Of a stretch of DNA of 64,000 nt, positions 17,449-25,799 are shown piece by piece; positions within the stretch are counted from its first letter, which is position 1; the number at the start of each line of letters is the position of its first letter. Under the pieces are notes generated by a model. The model saw only the letters and a list, made by a program, of their open reading frames with translations. It was not told where the DNA came from and did no database searches. Position numbers and translations under genes: made by a program. Origin of the DNA: an uncultured Saprospiraceae bacterium (lineage in GTDB: Bacteria > Bacteroidota > Bacteroidia > Chitinophagales > Saprospiraceae); assembly GCA_937950315.1 (NCBI GenBank), contig CALFDU010000040.1, forward strand, positions 1 through 64,000, read 5' to 3'.

Positions 17449-17952
17449 ATGAAAAAGAATATAACATTTAAAGTAAATGGGACTGAGCATTCAGTTGAAG
17501 TCGAACCGAGAGAGTTGTTGATTCATGTCATCAGGGAAAAAATTTCAATGACGGGCTCGCATATTGGTTGTGATACATCTAGTTGTGGAGCGTGTACAAT
17601 TCTTGTCGATGGAAAGTCCGCCAAGTCATGCACATTGTTGGCAGTCCAAGCCAATGGAAAAGAAATCACAACGGTGGAAGGATTGGCTACTGCCGAAGGG
17701 TTACACCCAATTCAAGAAGGATTTCACTTGAATCATGCATTGCATTGCGGATTTTGTACGCCAGGAATGATGATGCGTGCGATTGAGATGTTGGAAAAGA
17801 ACCCCAATCCCACCGAAGAAGAAATTCGCTGGGGTATAGCTGGTAACCTTTGCAGATGCACGGGATATAATAATATTGTCAAGGCAATTCAGTGGGCATC
17901 AGCAAAGATGCAGGACAAGGAATTACCTTCTACCGAGCCAGAATTTGTATAA
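17449..17952 (+). CDS. coxS: Carbon monoxide dehydrogenase small (2Fe-2S) subunit
   Basis: Electron-transfer subunit with two 2Fe-2S clusters. The plant-ferredoxin-like cluster ligands are Cys41, Cys46, Cys49 and Cys61. The second, helical cluster has Cys100, Cys103, Cys135 and Cys137 (HCGFC and LCRCTGY). The length of 167 residues is normal. It sits between coxM and coxL, and coxL starts 30 nt later. Confidence 0.95.
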   Translation: MKKNITFKVNGTEHSVEVEPRELLIHVIREKISMTGSHIGCDTSSCGACTILVDGKSAKSCTLLAVQANGKEITTVEGLATAEGLHPIQEGFHLNHALHCGFCTPGMMMRAIEMLEKNPNPTEEEIRWGIAGNLCRCTGYNNIVKAIQWASAKMQDKELPSTEPEFV

Positions 17953-17982
17953 ATCCAATTTTTAAAAAGAAAAAGTATAATC

Positions 17983-20361
17983 ATGATAAAATGTAAAACA
18001 TCTAAGGAAATTGGAGGAATGGGGCATTCTAAAAAAAGGAAGGAAGATGCCAGATTTATCCAAGGGAAAGGAAATTACGTAGATGATATAAAGTTGCCGG
18101 GCATGTTGTATATGGATATTGTCCGTAGTCCTTATGCTTACGCAAAAATCAAATCTATTGATGCTACCAAAGCATTGGAGATTCCAGGAGTTATAGCAGT
18201 CGTTACTGGAAAAGATCTCGAGAAATACAATTTACATTGGATGCCCACACTGATGTCCGATACTCAAATGGTTTTGCCTACAGATACTGTTATGTATCAA
18301 TCACAAGAAGTCGCAGCAGTTATTGCGACGGATAGGTATGTGGCTAGAGATGGGAAAGAAGCCGTTGTCGTCGATTACGAACCCATGAAACCATTGATGG
18401 ATCCATTTAAAGCCATGGATGAAGAGGCGCCTGTACTAAGACCTGATAAAGAAGGTAAAACGGACAACCATATCTGGCACTGGGAAGTGGGAGATAAAGA
18501 AAAAACAGCTGACATTTTTAATAGTGCGGATGTCGTTGTAAAGCAACAAATGCATATACCGAGAATTCATGTTGCTTCGATTGAAACATGTGGATGTGTA
18601 GCTGCCTATGATAAGGTTGAGAACCATCTTACGATGTATATGACTACACAAGCACCTCACGCTATCCGTACGGTGATTGCTTTGGTGGCAGGCCATGTAG
18701 GTTTGACGGAGGAAAAAATACGTGTGATTTCTCCAGATATAGGAGGAGGATTTGGAGGAAAGGTACCTGTGTATCCAGGTTATGTCATTGCGATAGCGGT
18801 TTCATTCCTCACTGGAGCACCGATTAAATGGATAGAAGATAGGTCAGAAAATTTACAAGCCGATTCATTTGCAAGGGATTATCATATTACTGCTGAGATG
18901 GCAGGCACCAGTGACGGAAAAATCCAAGCAACCAGATTTAAAGTTTTGGCGGATCATGGATATACCGATGCTTCTGCCAACCCGTCAAAGTTTCCAACTG
19001 GCCTTTTCTCAATAGGAACGGGGTCGTATGATTACGGAGCAGCATATATGGAAGCGGATGCGGTTTATACCAACAAACCACCAGGGGGAGTTGCATATAG
19101 ATGCTCATTTAGGGTAACGGAAGCGGTTCATGCGATAGAAAGAATGACCGACATGTTTGCCAAAAAAGTAGGCAAAGATCCGGCTCAATTAAGAATGGAA
19201 AACTTTATCAAGAAAGAACAATTTCCTTGGGCTTCCCCGACTGGATGGTCCTATGATAGTGGTGACTACCATGCTGGACTGAAATTGGCAATGGATACCG
19301 TTGGTTATGATGAACTGAGAAAGGAACAATTGGAACTTCGTAAGGAAGGCAAGCTGATGGGAATCGGAATATCAACATTTACGGAAGTGGTAGGAGCTGG
19401 ACCGGCAAAGGACTTTGATATCCTCGGAATAAAAATGTTTGATAGTGCTGAGATACGAGTGCATCCTACGGGAAAAGCCATTGCGAGATTTGGAACAAAG
19501 TCGCAAGGTCAGGGGCATGAAACTACCTATGCTCAGATCATTGCAGAAGAACTGGGAATACCAATGGAGCACATTCAGATAGAAGAAGGAGATACAGATA
19601 CGGCTCCGTATGGTCTTGGAACGTATGCAAGTAGAAGTACTCCAACAGCTGGCGCTGCGGCAGCCATGGCTGCAAGAAAACTGAGAGACAAAGCCAAGAA
19701 AATTGCAGCTCATTTGATGGAAGTCAGCGAGCAAGATCTCGAATGGGAACCAGGGAAGTTTTTTGTAAAGGGAGCACCTGAAAAATCGAAAACGATTCAA
19801 GAAATTGTTTTTGCAGCATACACCAATCATCCAGAAGGTATGGAGGGTGGATTTGAAGCAACACATTATTATGATCCGCCAAACTTGACTTTCCCTTCAG
19901 GCGCTTATATCTGTATTGTGGATGTTGATCCAGATACCTGTGATATAAAAGTCAGAAGGTTTGTAGCAATTGATGATTGTGGCAATATCATCAATCCGAT
20001 GATAGTACAAGGTCAAGTCCATGGAGGATTGACACAAGGAATTGCACCAGCAATGTATGAAGAACTGATCTACGATGAAGCCGGAAATATCTTGAATGGA
20101 ACGTTTATGGATTACCTGGTGCCGACAGCTGTCGAGTCTCCTAGTTGGGAAACAGGTCATACAGTTACACCAGCACCGCATCATCCGATCGGAGCAAAAG
20201 GGGTAGGTGAATCACCAACAGTAGGTGCACCTCCTGCGATTGTTAATGCGATAGTAGATGCAGTTCATCACTTGGGCATTGATCATTTAGAAATTCCGGT
20301 TACACCATTTAAATTATACAAAGCATTGAAAGCCAAAGGTTACTTTGGGGACAACGCTTAA
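17983..20361 (+). CDS. coxL: Form I aerobic carbon monoxide dehydrogenase large (Mo-Cu) subunit
   Basis: Catalytic subunit, CO + H2O to CO2 + 2 e- + 2 H+. It has 792 residues. The active-site loop reads VAYRCSFR with Cys at residue 374. This is the form I signature (AYxCSFR), whose Cys holds copper, not the form II AYRGAGR. Other cofactor segments are GGGFGGK near residue 255, GQGHETT near 510, and the catalytic Glu at 743 in GVGESPTVGAP. Gene order and motif together support true CO oxidation; activity is not shown by sequence alone. A strong hairpin follows the stop. Confidence 0.95.
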   Translation: MIKCKTSKEIGGMGHSKKRKEDARFIQGKGNYVDDIKLPGMLYMDIVRSPYAYAKIKSIDATKALEIPGVIAVVTGKDLEKYNLHWMPTLMSDTQMVLPTDTVMYQSQEVAAVIATDRYVARDGKEAVVVDYEPMKPLMDPFKAMDEEAPVLRPDKEGKTDNHIWHWEVGDKEKTADIFNSADVVVKQQMHIPRIHVASIETCGCVAAYDKVENHLTMYMTTQAPHAIRTVIALVAGHVGLTEEKIRVISPDIGGGFGGKVPVYPGYVIAIAVSFLTGAPIKWIEDRSENLQADSFARDYHITAEMAGTSDGKIQATRFKVLADHGYTDASANPSKFPTGLFSIGTGSYDYGAAYMEADAVYTNKPPGGVAYRCSFRVTEAVHAIERMTDMFAKKVGKDPAQLRMENFIKKEQFPWASPTGWSYDSGDYHAGLKLAMDTVGYDELRKEQLELRKEGKLMGIGISTFTEVVGAGPAKDFDILGIKMFDSAEIRVHPTGKAIARFGTKSQGQGHETTYAQIIAEELGIPMEHIQIEEGDTDTAPYGLGTYASRSTPTAGAAAAMAARKLRDKAKKIAAHLMEVSEQDLEWEPGKFFVKGAPEKSKTIQEIVFAAYTNHPEGMEGGFEATHYYDPPNLTFPSGAYICIVDVDPDTCDIKVRRFVAIDDCGNIINPMIVQGQVHGGLTQGIAPAMYEELIYDEAGNILNGTFMDYLVPTAVESPSWETGHTVTPAPHHPIGAKGVGESPTVGAPPAIVNAIVDAVHHLGIDHLEIPVTPFKLYKALKAKGYFGDNA

Positions 20362-20384
20362 TTATTAAATCAAATTTTTACGAA

Positions 20385-20412
20385 TAGTGCCGCAGCATAT
20401 GTTGCGGCACTA
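20385..20412 (+). promoter_or_regulatory. Hairpin between coxL and coxG
   Basis: A perfect 10-bp stem, TAGTGCCGCA (20385-20394) and TGCGGCACTA (20403-20412), with an 8-base loop. No T-run follows, so it is more likely a processing or mRNA-stability element, or a weak attenuator, than a full terminator. It would lower coxG-coxF expression relative to coxMSL. Confidence 0.6.
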
Positions 20413-20432
20413 CTTCAATTTTAAAAAGATAT

Positions 20433-20993
20433 ATGAATACGCAAATAGAAAAAGTGTTTGAGATAGACAAACCTATCCAACAAGTCTGGAGAAATCTTGC
20501 CAACCCTGAAGAAATTGTTGTGTGTGTGCCTGGAGCATCGATCACAGAAAAGATTGATGATAAAAATTACAAAGGTGCTGTAGTTACCAAATTTGGTCCT
20601 ATCAAAGCAAGTTATGCTGGCGATATTGAGATCGTCGAACTTGATGAGGCCAATAAGAAAATGGTTCTTAAGGGAAGAGGATTGGATAGTAAAGGGAAGG
20701 GATCAGCCGATATGATTATGAATGGAACACTTGAAGAGGATGGTGATAAAACCAAGGTAACATTCAACATGGATATTACTATCGTAGGGATGCTAGCACA
20801 ATACGGATCAAGGCTGATTAGTGATGTGTCCGATAATTTGCTTAATCAATTTGTAGATAACTTTAAAGCTAAGTTGGATGGTGAAGAAGTAGACAATACC
20901 ATGAAAGCCACTGCAGTGATAGGCACAGTAAGCAAAAGTGTTTTCGGTCGCTTTATAGATTTTTTAAAAGGAATTTTCGGTGGAAAAGCCTAA
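20433..20993 (+). CDS. coxG: CoxG-like protein (SRPBCC fold)
   Basis: A 186-residue protein of the carbon monoxide dehydrogenase subunit G family. The START/SRPBCC domain (about 1-150) begins FEIDKPIQQVWRNLANPEE and includes the typical VPGA segment. The C-terminal stretch (about 165-186) is amphipathic and Phe/Gly-rich. In Oligotropha, CoxG helps anchor the enzyme to the membrane. Its last 14 nt overlap coxD, indicating translational coupling. Confidence 0.88.
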   Translation: MNTQIEKVFEIDKPIQQVWRNLANPEEIVVCVPGASITEKIDDKNYKGAVVTKFGPIKASYAGDIEIVELDEANKKMVLKGRGLDSKGKGSADMIMNGTLEEDGDKTKVTFNMDITIVGMLAQYGSRLISDVSDNLLNQFVDNFKAKLDGEEVDNTMKATAVIGTVSKSVFGRFIDFLKGIFGGKA

Positions 20994-21825
20994 AGATTTA
21001 ATTCCCATAATTGATAATTTGGGATATGTAATTGAAGAGGATTTGGCGACGGTTTTGTTTTTAATGATGAAGCTTGAGAAACCTTTGTTGTTGGAAGGAA
21101 ATCCGGGAGTAGGTAAGACACAAATTGCCTATATACTTTCAGAGTATTTGGGTTATGATTTGATAAGGCTACAGTGTTATGAAGGTCTTGATGTCAATAA
21201 TGCCATTTATGAATGGAATTATCAAAAACAACTGCTTGCGATAAAAATTCACGAGTCGGGTGGAAAATCTGAGCAGGAAAAAGAAGACATGATTTTCGGA
21301 AAGGAATACCTCTTGGAGAGACCATTGTTGAAAGCCATCGCTTCTGATAGACCAAGTGTCTTGTTGCTTGATGAAATTGATCGATCTGATGAAGAGTTTG
21401 AAGCTTTTCTTTTGGAGTTACTTTCTGAGTTTCAGATTTCGATTCCTGAATTGGGAACGATTAAAAGTAAACATACGCCGATTGTGATACTTACGTCAAA
21501 TAGAACAAGAGAATTAAGCGATGCGCTGAAGAGAAGATGTCTTTATCATTGGGTCGACTACCCATCGATGGAGAAAGAAATGAAGATTATTAAAAAACAT
21601 CACCCAAATATTGAAGCAAAGCTGGCAGAACAAATTGCAGATTATATTCAGAAGATCAGGGAATTAAAATTAGATAAGACACCTGGAATAGCTGAAACGA
21701 TCGATTGGGCTAAAGGCATCGCTGCATTGAATGGAGACAGCAATGCTATGTACAATAGCTTATCTTGTTTGTTGAAATCAAACGATGATATCAAAAAAGT
21801 AAAAGAAGAATATTTTAGAAATTAA
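20980..21825 (+). CDS. coxD: MoxR-type AAA+ ATPase CoxD
   Basis: AAA+ chaperone which, in characterised form I systems, is needed to build the Cu-S-Mo site. It has 281 residues with Walker A GNPGVGKT at 40-47, Walker B LLLDEID at 128-134, sensor 1 LTSNRTRELSD and the sensor 2 region LKRRCLYHW. The GTG start lies within the end of coxG. It partners the vWA protein CoxE encoded downstream, as MoxR ATPases usually do. Confidence 0.92.
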   Translation: MEKPKDLIPIIDNLGYVIEEDLATVLFLMMKLEKPLLLEGNPGVGKTQIAYILSEYLGYDLIRLQCYEGLDVNNAIYEWNYQKQLLAIKIHESGGKSEQEKEDMIFGKEYLLERPLLKAIASDRPSVLLLDEIDRSDEEFEAFLLELLSEFQISIPELGTIKSKHTPIVILTSNRTRELSDALKRRCLYHWVDYPSMEKEMKIIKKHHPNIEAKLAEQIADYIQKIRELKLDKTPGIAETIDWAKGIAALNGDSNAMYNSLSCLLKSNDDIKKVKEEYFRN

Positions 21826-21837
21826 ATCTTATAAATT

Positions 21838-22017
21838 ATGTCATTAAAAGAATACGAAGAGTTAAAAGAAATAAGATTGGAAGAAGGAAAGAAAAGCAAT
21901 GCTCATTACAAAAGTGTTGATCTTCCAGGCAAGCGTAGTATGGATAAACCTGCTGACGAAGTAAGAGCAAGAATTGCTGCAATGAAAGCAGAAAGAGACG
22001 CTGCAAATCAAGGGTAA
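21838..22017 (+). CDS. Small 59-residue protein between coxD and coxE
   Basis: Opens with ATG 12 nt after coxD and ends with TAA at 22015-22017. The product is hydrophilic and likely helical, rich in Lys, Glu and Ala. It begins MSLKEYEELKEIRLEEGKK, has a central LPGKRSMDKPADEVR segment, and ends in an Ala-rich helix (RIAAMKAERDAANQG). Codon use resembles its neighbours. No family was recognised. Position in a tight operon of maturation genes suggests an accessory role in CO dehydrogenase assembly. It shares the reading frame of coxE, with only the TAA and 18 codons between it and the annotated coxE start. Confidence 0.7.
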   Translation: MSLKEYEELKEIRLEEGKKSNAHYKSVDLPGKRSMDKPADEVRARIAAMKAERDAANQG

Positions 22018-22071
22018 GCCATAAACGGATTAAAGCACTATACCGATTATTCTACTTTTGCGGAAGCATTT

Positions 22072-23166
22072 GTGGCTTTTGTCCAATTGGCTAGAACCGA
22101 AGGTTTTACTACAGGCATCCAATGCACAAAAGATACTCTGACATCGGCTTTGCACGAACTTTGGTTGGACAAAGATATTTTTGAGCATGCACTTATGTCA
22201 TTGTTCTGCAAAGAGGAAGAGGAGCGAGAAGCTTTTTCGAGTATGTATAAAAAGTTTTGGAGACATCGAGGAACGGTCATCAGTGATACTCGAGTACACA
22301 AGAATAAGAATACAGGCAATATAAGAAAAAGCAGCTCTGCGGTGATGATTGGCAAGGGAGAATCAAATCTTGATGCTTCTGCTGAAGAAACAAAAACAAC
22401 TTCTGGAGCCAATACTGATGAAACCATGAAGATGACTGATTTTTCACAGCTAAGTGAAAAACAGTCGGAAGAACTTGACGTTCTTTCAGAAAAACTTGTT
22501 CGCGAAATGAGTCTTCGAATAAAACGGAAACGTAAGAAGGCAAAAAAAGGTCAAGTGAGTATTTCTGAGTCTATCAGAAAAAATATTCAAAACGGAGGCA
22601 ACATCATCAATCTCCAAAAAGAAAACCGAAAGAAAGATAAATTTAGATTGTTGATACTGCTTGATGTAAGTGGCTCAATGGATAAATACTCTTTTTATCT
22701 CCTCAAATTCTTATGGGCACTCCGCTCTCATTTTAAACAAGTTGAAGTTTTTACCTTTAGTACCAAGTTGGTCCGTATTACAGATTTTATTTCTGAAAAG
22801 AATATGGCCTTGGCTTTAAAAATGGTTTCATTCAATGCCAAACATTGGTCCAGTGGAACCAAGATCGGTGAGTCCTTGAAGACTTTCAATGACCATCATG
22901 CCAAGAAATACCTGAATGGCAAGACTTTAACATTGATATTGAGTGATGGCCTCGATACAGGCGAACCAGAAACATTGGAAACGGCCATCAAGCAAATCAA
23001 GCTTCGATCCAAGAAATTGATATGGTTAAACCCATTGAAAGGATCAAAAGGGTATGAACCAATACAAATCGGTATGAAAACTGCATTACCATCGCTGAAT
23101 CATTTTGGTTCCGCTCATAATTTTAATAGCTTGCTTGAGCTAGAAAATATACTATCCTATGCGTAA
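22072..23166 (+). CDS. coxE: von Willebrand A domain protein CoxE
   Basis: Partner of CoxD in maturation of the CO dehydrogenase active site. In 364 residues (from a GTG) the N-terminal helical region is followed by a very basic linker (RIKRKRKKAKKG near 145-157). The vWA domain begins near 195 with the metal-site motif DVSGSMD, later T in a FSTKL context and LSDGLDTG. The GTG at 22072 is the only usual start codon in frame, but the 18 codons upstream back to the TAA at 22015 also read like protein (for example STFAEAF). The true start may be non-standard. It overlaps the next gene by 8 nt. Confidence 0.88.
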   Translation: MAFVQLARTEGFTTGIQCTKDTLTSALHELWLDKDIFEHALMSLFCKEEEEREAFSSMYKKFWRHRGTVISDTRVHKNKNTGNIRKSSSAVMIGKGESNLDASAEETKTTSGANTDETMKMTDFSQLSEKQSEELDVLSEKLVREMSLRIKRKRKKAKKGQVSISESIRKNIQNGGNIINLQKENRKKDKFRLLILLDVSGSMDKYSFYLLKFLWALRSHFKQVEVFTFSTKLVRITDFISEKNMALALKMVSFNAKHWSSGTKIGESLKTFNDHHAKKYLNGKTLTLILSDGLDTGEPETLETAIKQIKLRSKKLIWLNPLKGSKGYEPIQIGMKTALPSLNHFGSAHNFNSLLELENILSYA

Positions 23167-24133
23167 TGAATTTATCGATAAAATAAACAGTCTGAGAAAT
23201 AGCACGGAAGCTTATGCGACAGCTATGATTGTCAGGCGTAAAACACCTTCTTCTGGCAAGCCTGGAGATCAAGCGGTGATTACGGCAGATGGGCAGATCC
23301 ATGGATGGATCGGAGGAGGATGCACCAGAGGAATTGTGCTGAAAGAGGCACTACTGGCGATGAAAGATCGCAAACCAAGACTGGTGGTGATCAGTCCAGT
23401 AAAACGAGAAACAGACTTTTCGAATACAAAAATATATAGCATGACTTGTCAAAGTGGAGGAGAAGTAGAAGTGTATATCGCACCAGTCTTACCAAAACCA
23501 CAAATTGTAGTTTTTGGAAATTCACATATTGGAATGGCCTTGGCAAAAGTGGCGAAGGCAATGGATTATCGTGTGGATGTAGTACAAAATACCATCGACG
23601 AAGCGGTGTATCCAACAGCTGATAATATCTATGGGATCAATGATTTTGAAATCATCGAGGAGCATCAGAAAAGTTATACGGTTGTATGCACACAAGGAGA
23701 GGGTGATCTCGAAGCATTGGCAATGGCATTAAAAATGGAAAGCCAATATTTGGCATTTGTATCGAGTCCGATTAAGGCACAAGCGATATACACGGATCTA
23801 AGAGAGCAAGGTGTCACTTTTGATAAACTGAAAACCATAAAAAGTCCTGCTGGTTTGGATCTTGGAGCAAAACTACCGGAAGAAGTTGCCATTAGTATTC
23901 TCGCTGAAATCATCAAAAAATTTAGGGATGAAACAACAGCCCAAAATAACAACAAGGATGAGGCATTGAGTATTCCTAATAATGAGTTTTACATGAATCC
24001 AGTGTGCAACATTCCAATCAAAAAAAGCACGGCCAAGCACGTTCTTGAACATGCTGGAGAGAAAGTATATTTTTGCTGTGATGGATGTAAGGTGAGTTTT
24101 GAGAAAGAACCGACGAAGTATATTCCGGTTTAA
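23159..24133 (+). CDS. coxF: XdhC/CoxF-family maturation protein fused to a YHS domain
   Basis: XdhC-family proteins load or sulfurate the molybdenum cofactor before insertion, and CoxF is the member needed in Oligotropha. The N-terminal XdhC/CoxI domain (about 1-100) shows GWIGGGCTRG. A Rossmann-like XdhC_C domain follows (about 110-265). The last ~45 residues form a YHS domain with NPVC, FCCDGC and a final Phe-Glu-x-x-P, which can bind metal through its Cys. The fusion is notable because copper must also be inserted into form I enzymes; a metal-handling role is inference. The name coxF follows position and family. Confidence 0.82.
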   Translation: MRNEFIDKINSLRNSTEAYATAMIVRRKTPSSGKPGDQAVITADGQIHGWIGGGCTRGIVLKEALLAMKDRKPRLVVISPVKRETDFSNTKIYSMTCQSGGEVEVYIAPVLPKPQIVVFGNSHIGMALAKVAKAMDYRVDVVQNTIDEAVYPTADNIYGINDFEIIEEHQKSYTVVCTQGEGDLEALAMALKMESQYLAFVSSPIKAQAIYTDLREQGVTFDKLKTIKSPAGLDLGAKLPEEVAISILAEIIKKFRDETTAQNNNKDEALSIPNNEFYMNPVCNIPIKKSTAKHVLEHAGEKVYFCCDGCKVSFEKEPTKYIPV

Positions 24134-24180
24134 TTATTCTAGTACATTTCAACTTTCAAAAGATATTATCTTTACCAAGT

Positions 24181-24657
24181 ATGAAGAAATTTACGCATTT
24201 AGATAAAGAAGGGAACCCGACCATGGTAGATGTGGCTTCCAAGTCAGTGACGGAGAGGGTAGCAATAGCGCGAGCAATTGTGTCAGTCGAAAAAGAGATT
24301 TTGGATTTGTTGGAAAACAATGAAATCCAGACCAAGAAAGGACCAATTTTTCAGACAGCCATTCTTGCTGGGATTATGGCTACGAAGAAAACCAGTGACT
24401 TGATCCCGCTGTGTCATCCATTGATGATTTCAAAAGCAAATGTGGATATCGAAGTTAATGAAGAAGGAAAGATTGTGATTGATTGTTTGGTGAAAGTCAA
24501 TGGTAAGACCGGTGTAGAGATGGAAGCACTCACTGGAGCAACGGTAGCAGCATTGACCATCTATGATATGTGTAAAGGGTTCTCTCACAACATTGTAGTG
24601 GAGGAAGTAAAATTAATGAAGAAAACAGGAGGAAAAAGCGATTTTGAAAGAAGCTAA
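24181..24657 (+). CDS. moaC: Cyclic pyranopterin monophosphate synthase
   Basis: Second step of molybdopterin synthesis, making cPMP from the MoaA product. It has 158 residues with the conserved MVDVASKSVTER, IPLCHPLMI, GKTGVEMEALTGA and a late DMCK segment. A near-consensus -7 box (TATCTTTA, 24167-24174) precedes the ATG by 6 nt, so an internal promoter within the cluster is possible. Its 3' end overlaps the next gene by 14 nt. Confidence 0.95.
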   Translation: MKKFTHLDKEGNPTMVDVASKSVTERVAIARAIVSVEKEILDLLENNEIQTKKGPIFQTAILAGIMATKKTSDLIPLCHPLMISKANVDIEVNEEGKIVIDCLVKVNGKTGVEMEALTGATVAALTIYDMCKGFSHNIVVEEVKLMKKTGGKSDFERS

Positions 24658-25777
24658 AAAACATACTAAGCATGTAAAGTTGACGATGCCAGTAGGTGGA
24701 AGATATCATTCCAATGAATGGGCATTGCTCGGAGCACCTTGTGGAGTAATCAATAAATTTGCTAAAGATTTGGCAAAGATTATTTCGCAAAAAAAGAAGG
24801 TAGGTTACATCGATGCAAGTCATGAGGAGGTAGAACAAGATCATCCGTATCATGTGTATTATCAGGACCGCATCAAGTACGCTCATCTTGAAACAAAATC
24901 AGCGCTTGCGCAAAAGCAAAATAAAAAACACTTTTCATCCTTGGATCTTTTGTTGGTTAATGGGAATCATTTTCATGGTGACAAACAAATCGTTTTTATC
25001 AACGAAAAGAAAAAGGAATCATTAGAAAGAAAATTGGATCGTATTACTGATATGCGAATATTGGTGGTGGAAAGTGACGGTCAAGAAATATATGATTTTA
25101 TCAAGCCCCACATCACTATGAAGACGGAAGTTTTCAATTTGTGTGATGTCGGAAGAGTTGCTGACATCATTCTCGAAGATGAAAAAGCAACAACAGCTCC
25201 ATTGAATGGACTGGTGTTGGCTGGTGGAAAAAGCCAGCGTATGGGTCATGATAAAGGAGTAATCAATTATCATGGCAAAGAGCAAAGGAGTTACGAAGCC
25301 GATCTGCTTGCTTCAAAGTGCTGTGAAGTATTTATTTCTTTGAGTGAAAGACAGGCCGATCAAGAAATTCCTGAATACAAAATTATTCAAGATACTTTCA
25401 CAGGTTTAGGTCCTTATGGAGCTATTTTATCAGCGTTCCGAGAGCATCCCAATCATGCTTGGTTGACGGTGGCTTGTGATCTTCCTTTGTTGAGTCAAAC
25501 TACCATAGATACCTTGGTTGCAAAAAGAGATCCAAGTAAAGTTGCCACCTGCTTTCATAACCCGGATACTAAATTTCCTGAACCATTGATCACCATTTGG
25601 GAACCAAGAGCCTATCCGATTTTACTAGAGTTTTTAAGCCAAGGGTATTCTTGTCCTAGGAAAGTATTGATCAATACGGATGTTGAGGAAATTGTTGTAG
25701 AGCAGGTTGAGTTTATGGAAAATGTAAACGATCCCAGCGCGTATGAAGAAATGATCCAGAAAATAAAAGAAAGCTAG
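24644..25777 (+). CDS. mobA: Two-domain molybdenum cofactor nucleotidyltransferase (MobA type)
   Basis: A 377-residue protein. The C-terminal half (about 183-377) is a MobA-like transferase with LAGGKSQRMGHDKG, joining a nucleotide to molybdopterin. The N-terminal ~180 residues (starting near WALLGAPCG) resemble a MobB-like fold that lacks an obvious P-loop; this arrangement is remembered from other Bacteroidota, not checked. Xanthine-oxidase-family CO dehydrogenases use the cytosine dinucleotide, usually made by MocA (signature LAAG), so the nucleotide specificity is unsettled. The start is TTG at 24644, 11 nt after an AGGAGG sequence (24627-24632), unusual for this phylum. Confidence 0.82.
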   Translation: MKEAKKHTKHVKLTMPVGGRYHSNEWALLGAPCGVINKFAKDLAKIISQKKKVGYIDASHEEVEQDHPYHVYYQDRIKYAHLETKSALAQKQNKKHFSSLDLLLVNGNHFHGDKQIVFINEKKKESLERKLDRITDMRILVVESDGQEIYDFIKPHITMKTEVFNLCDVGRVADIILEDEKATTAPLNGLVLAGGKSQRMGHDKGVINYHGKEQRSYEADLLASKCCEVFISLSERQADQEIPEYKIIQDTFTGLGPYGAILSAFREHPNHAWLTVACDLPLLSQTTIDTLVAKRDPSKVATCFHNPDTKFPEPLITIWEPRAYPILLEFLSQGYSCPRKVLINTDVEEIVVEQVEFMENVNDPSAYEEMIQKIKES

Positions 25778-25799
25778 TTCTCTTTATTAAACGCAAATC

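Noticed and set aside
19372-19866. A 164-codon minus-strand frame within coxL
   Set aside because: Cys/Ser/Arg-rich composition typical of antisense frames, and coxL is intact across it.
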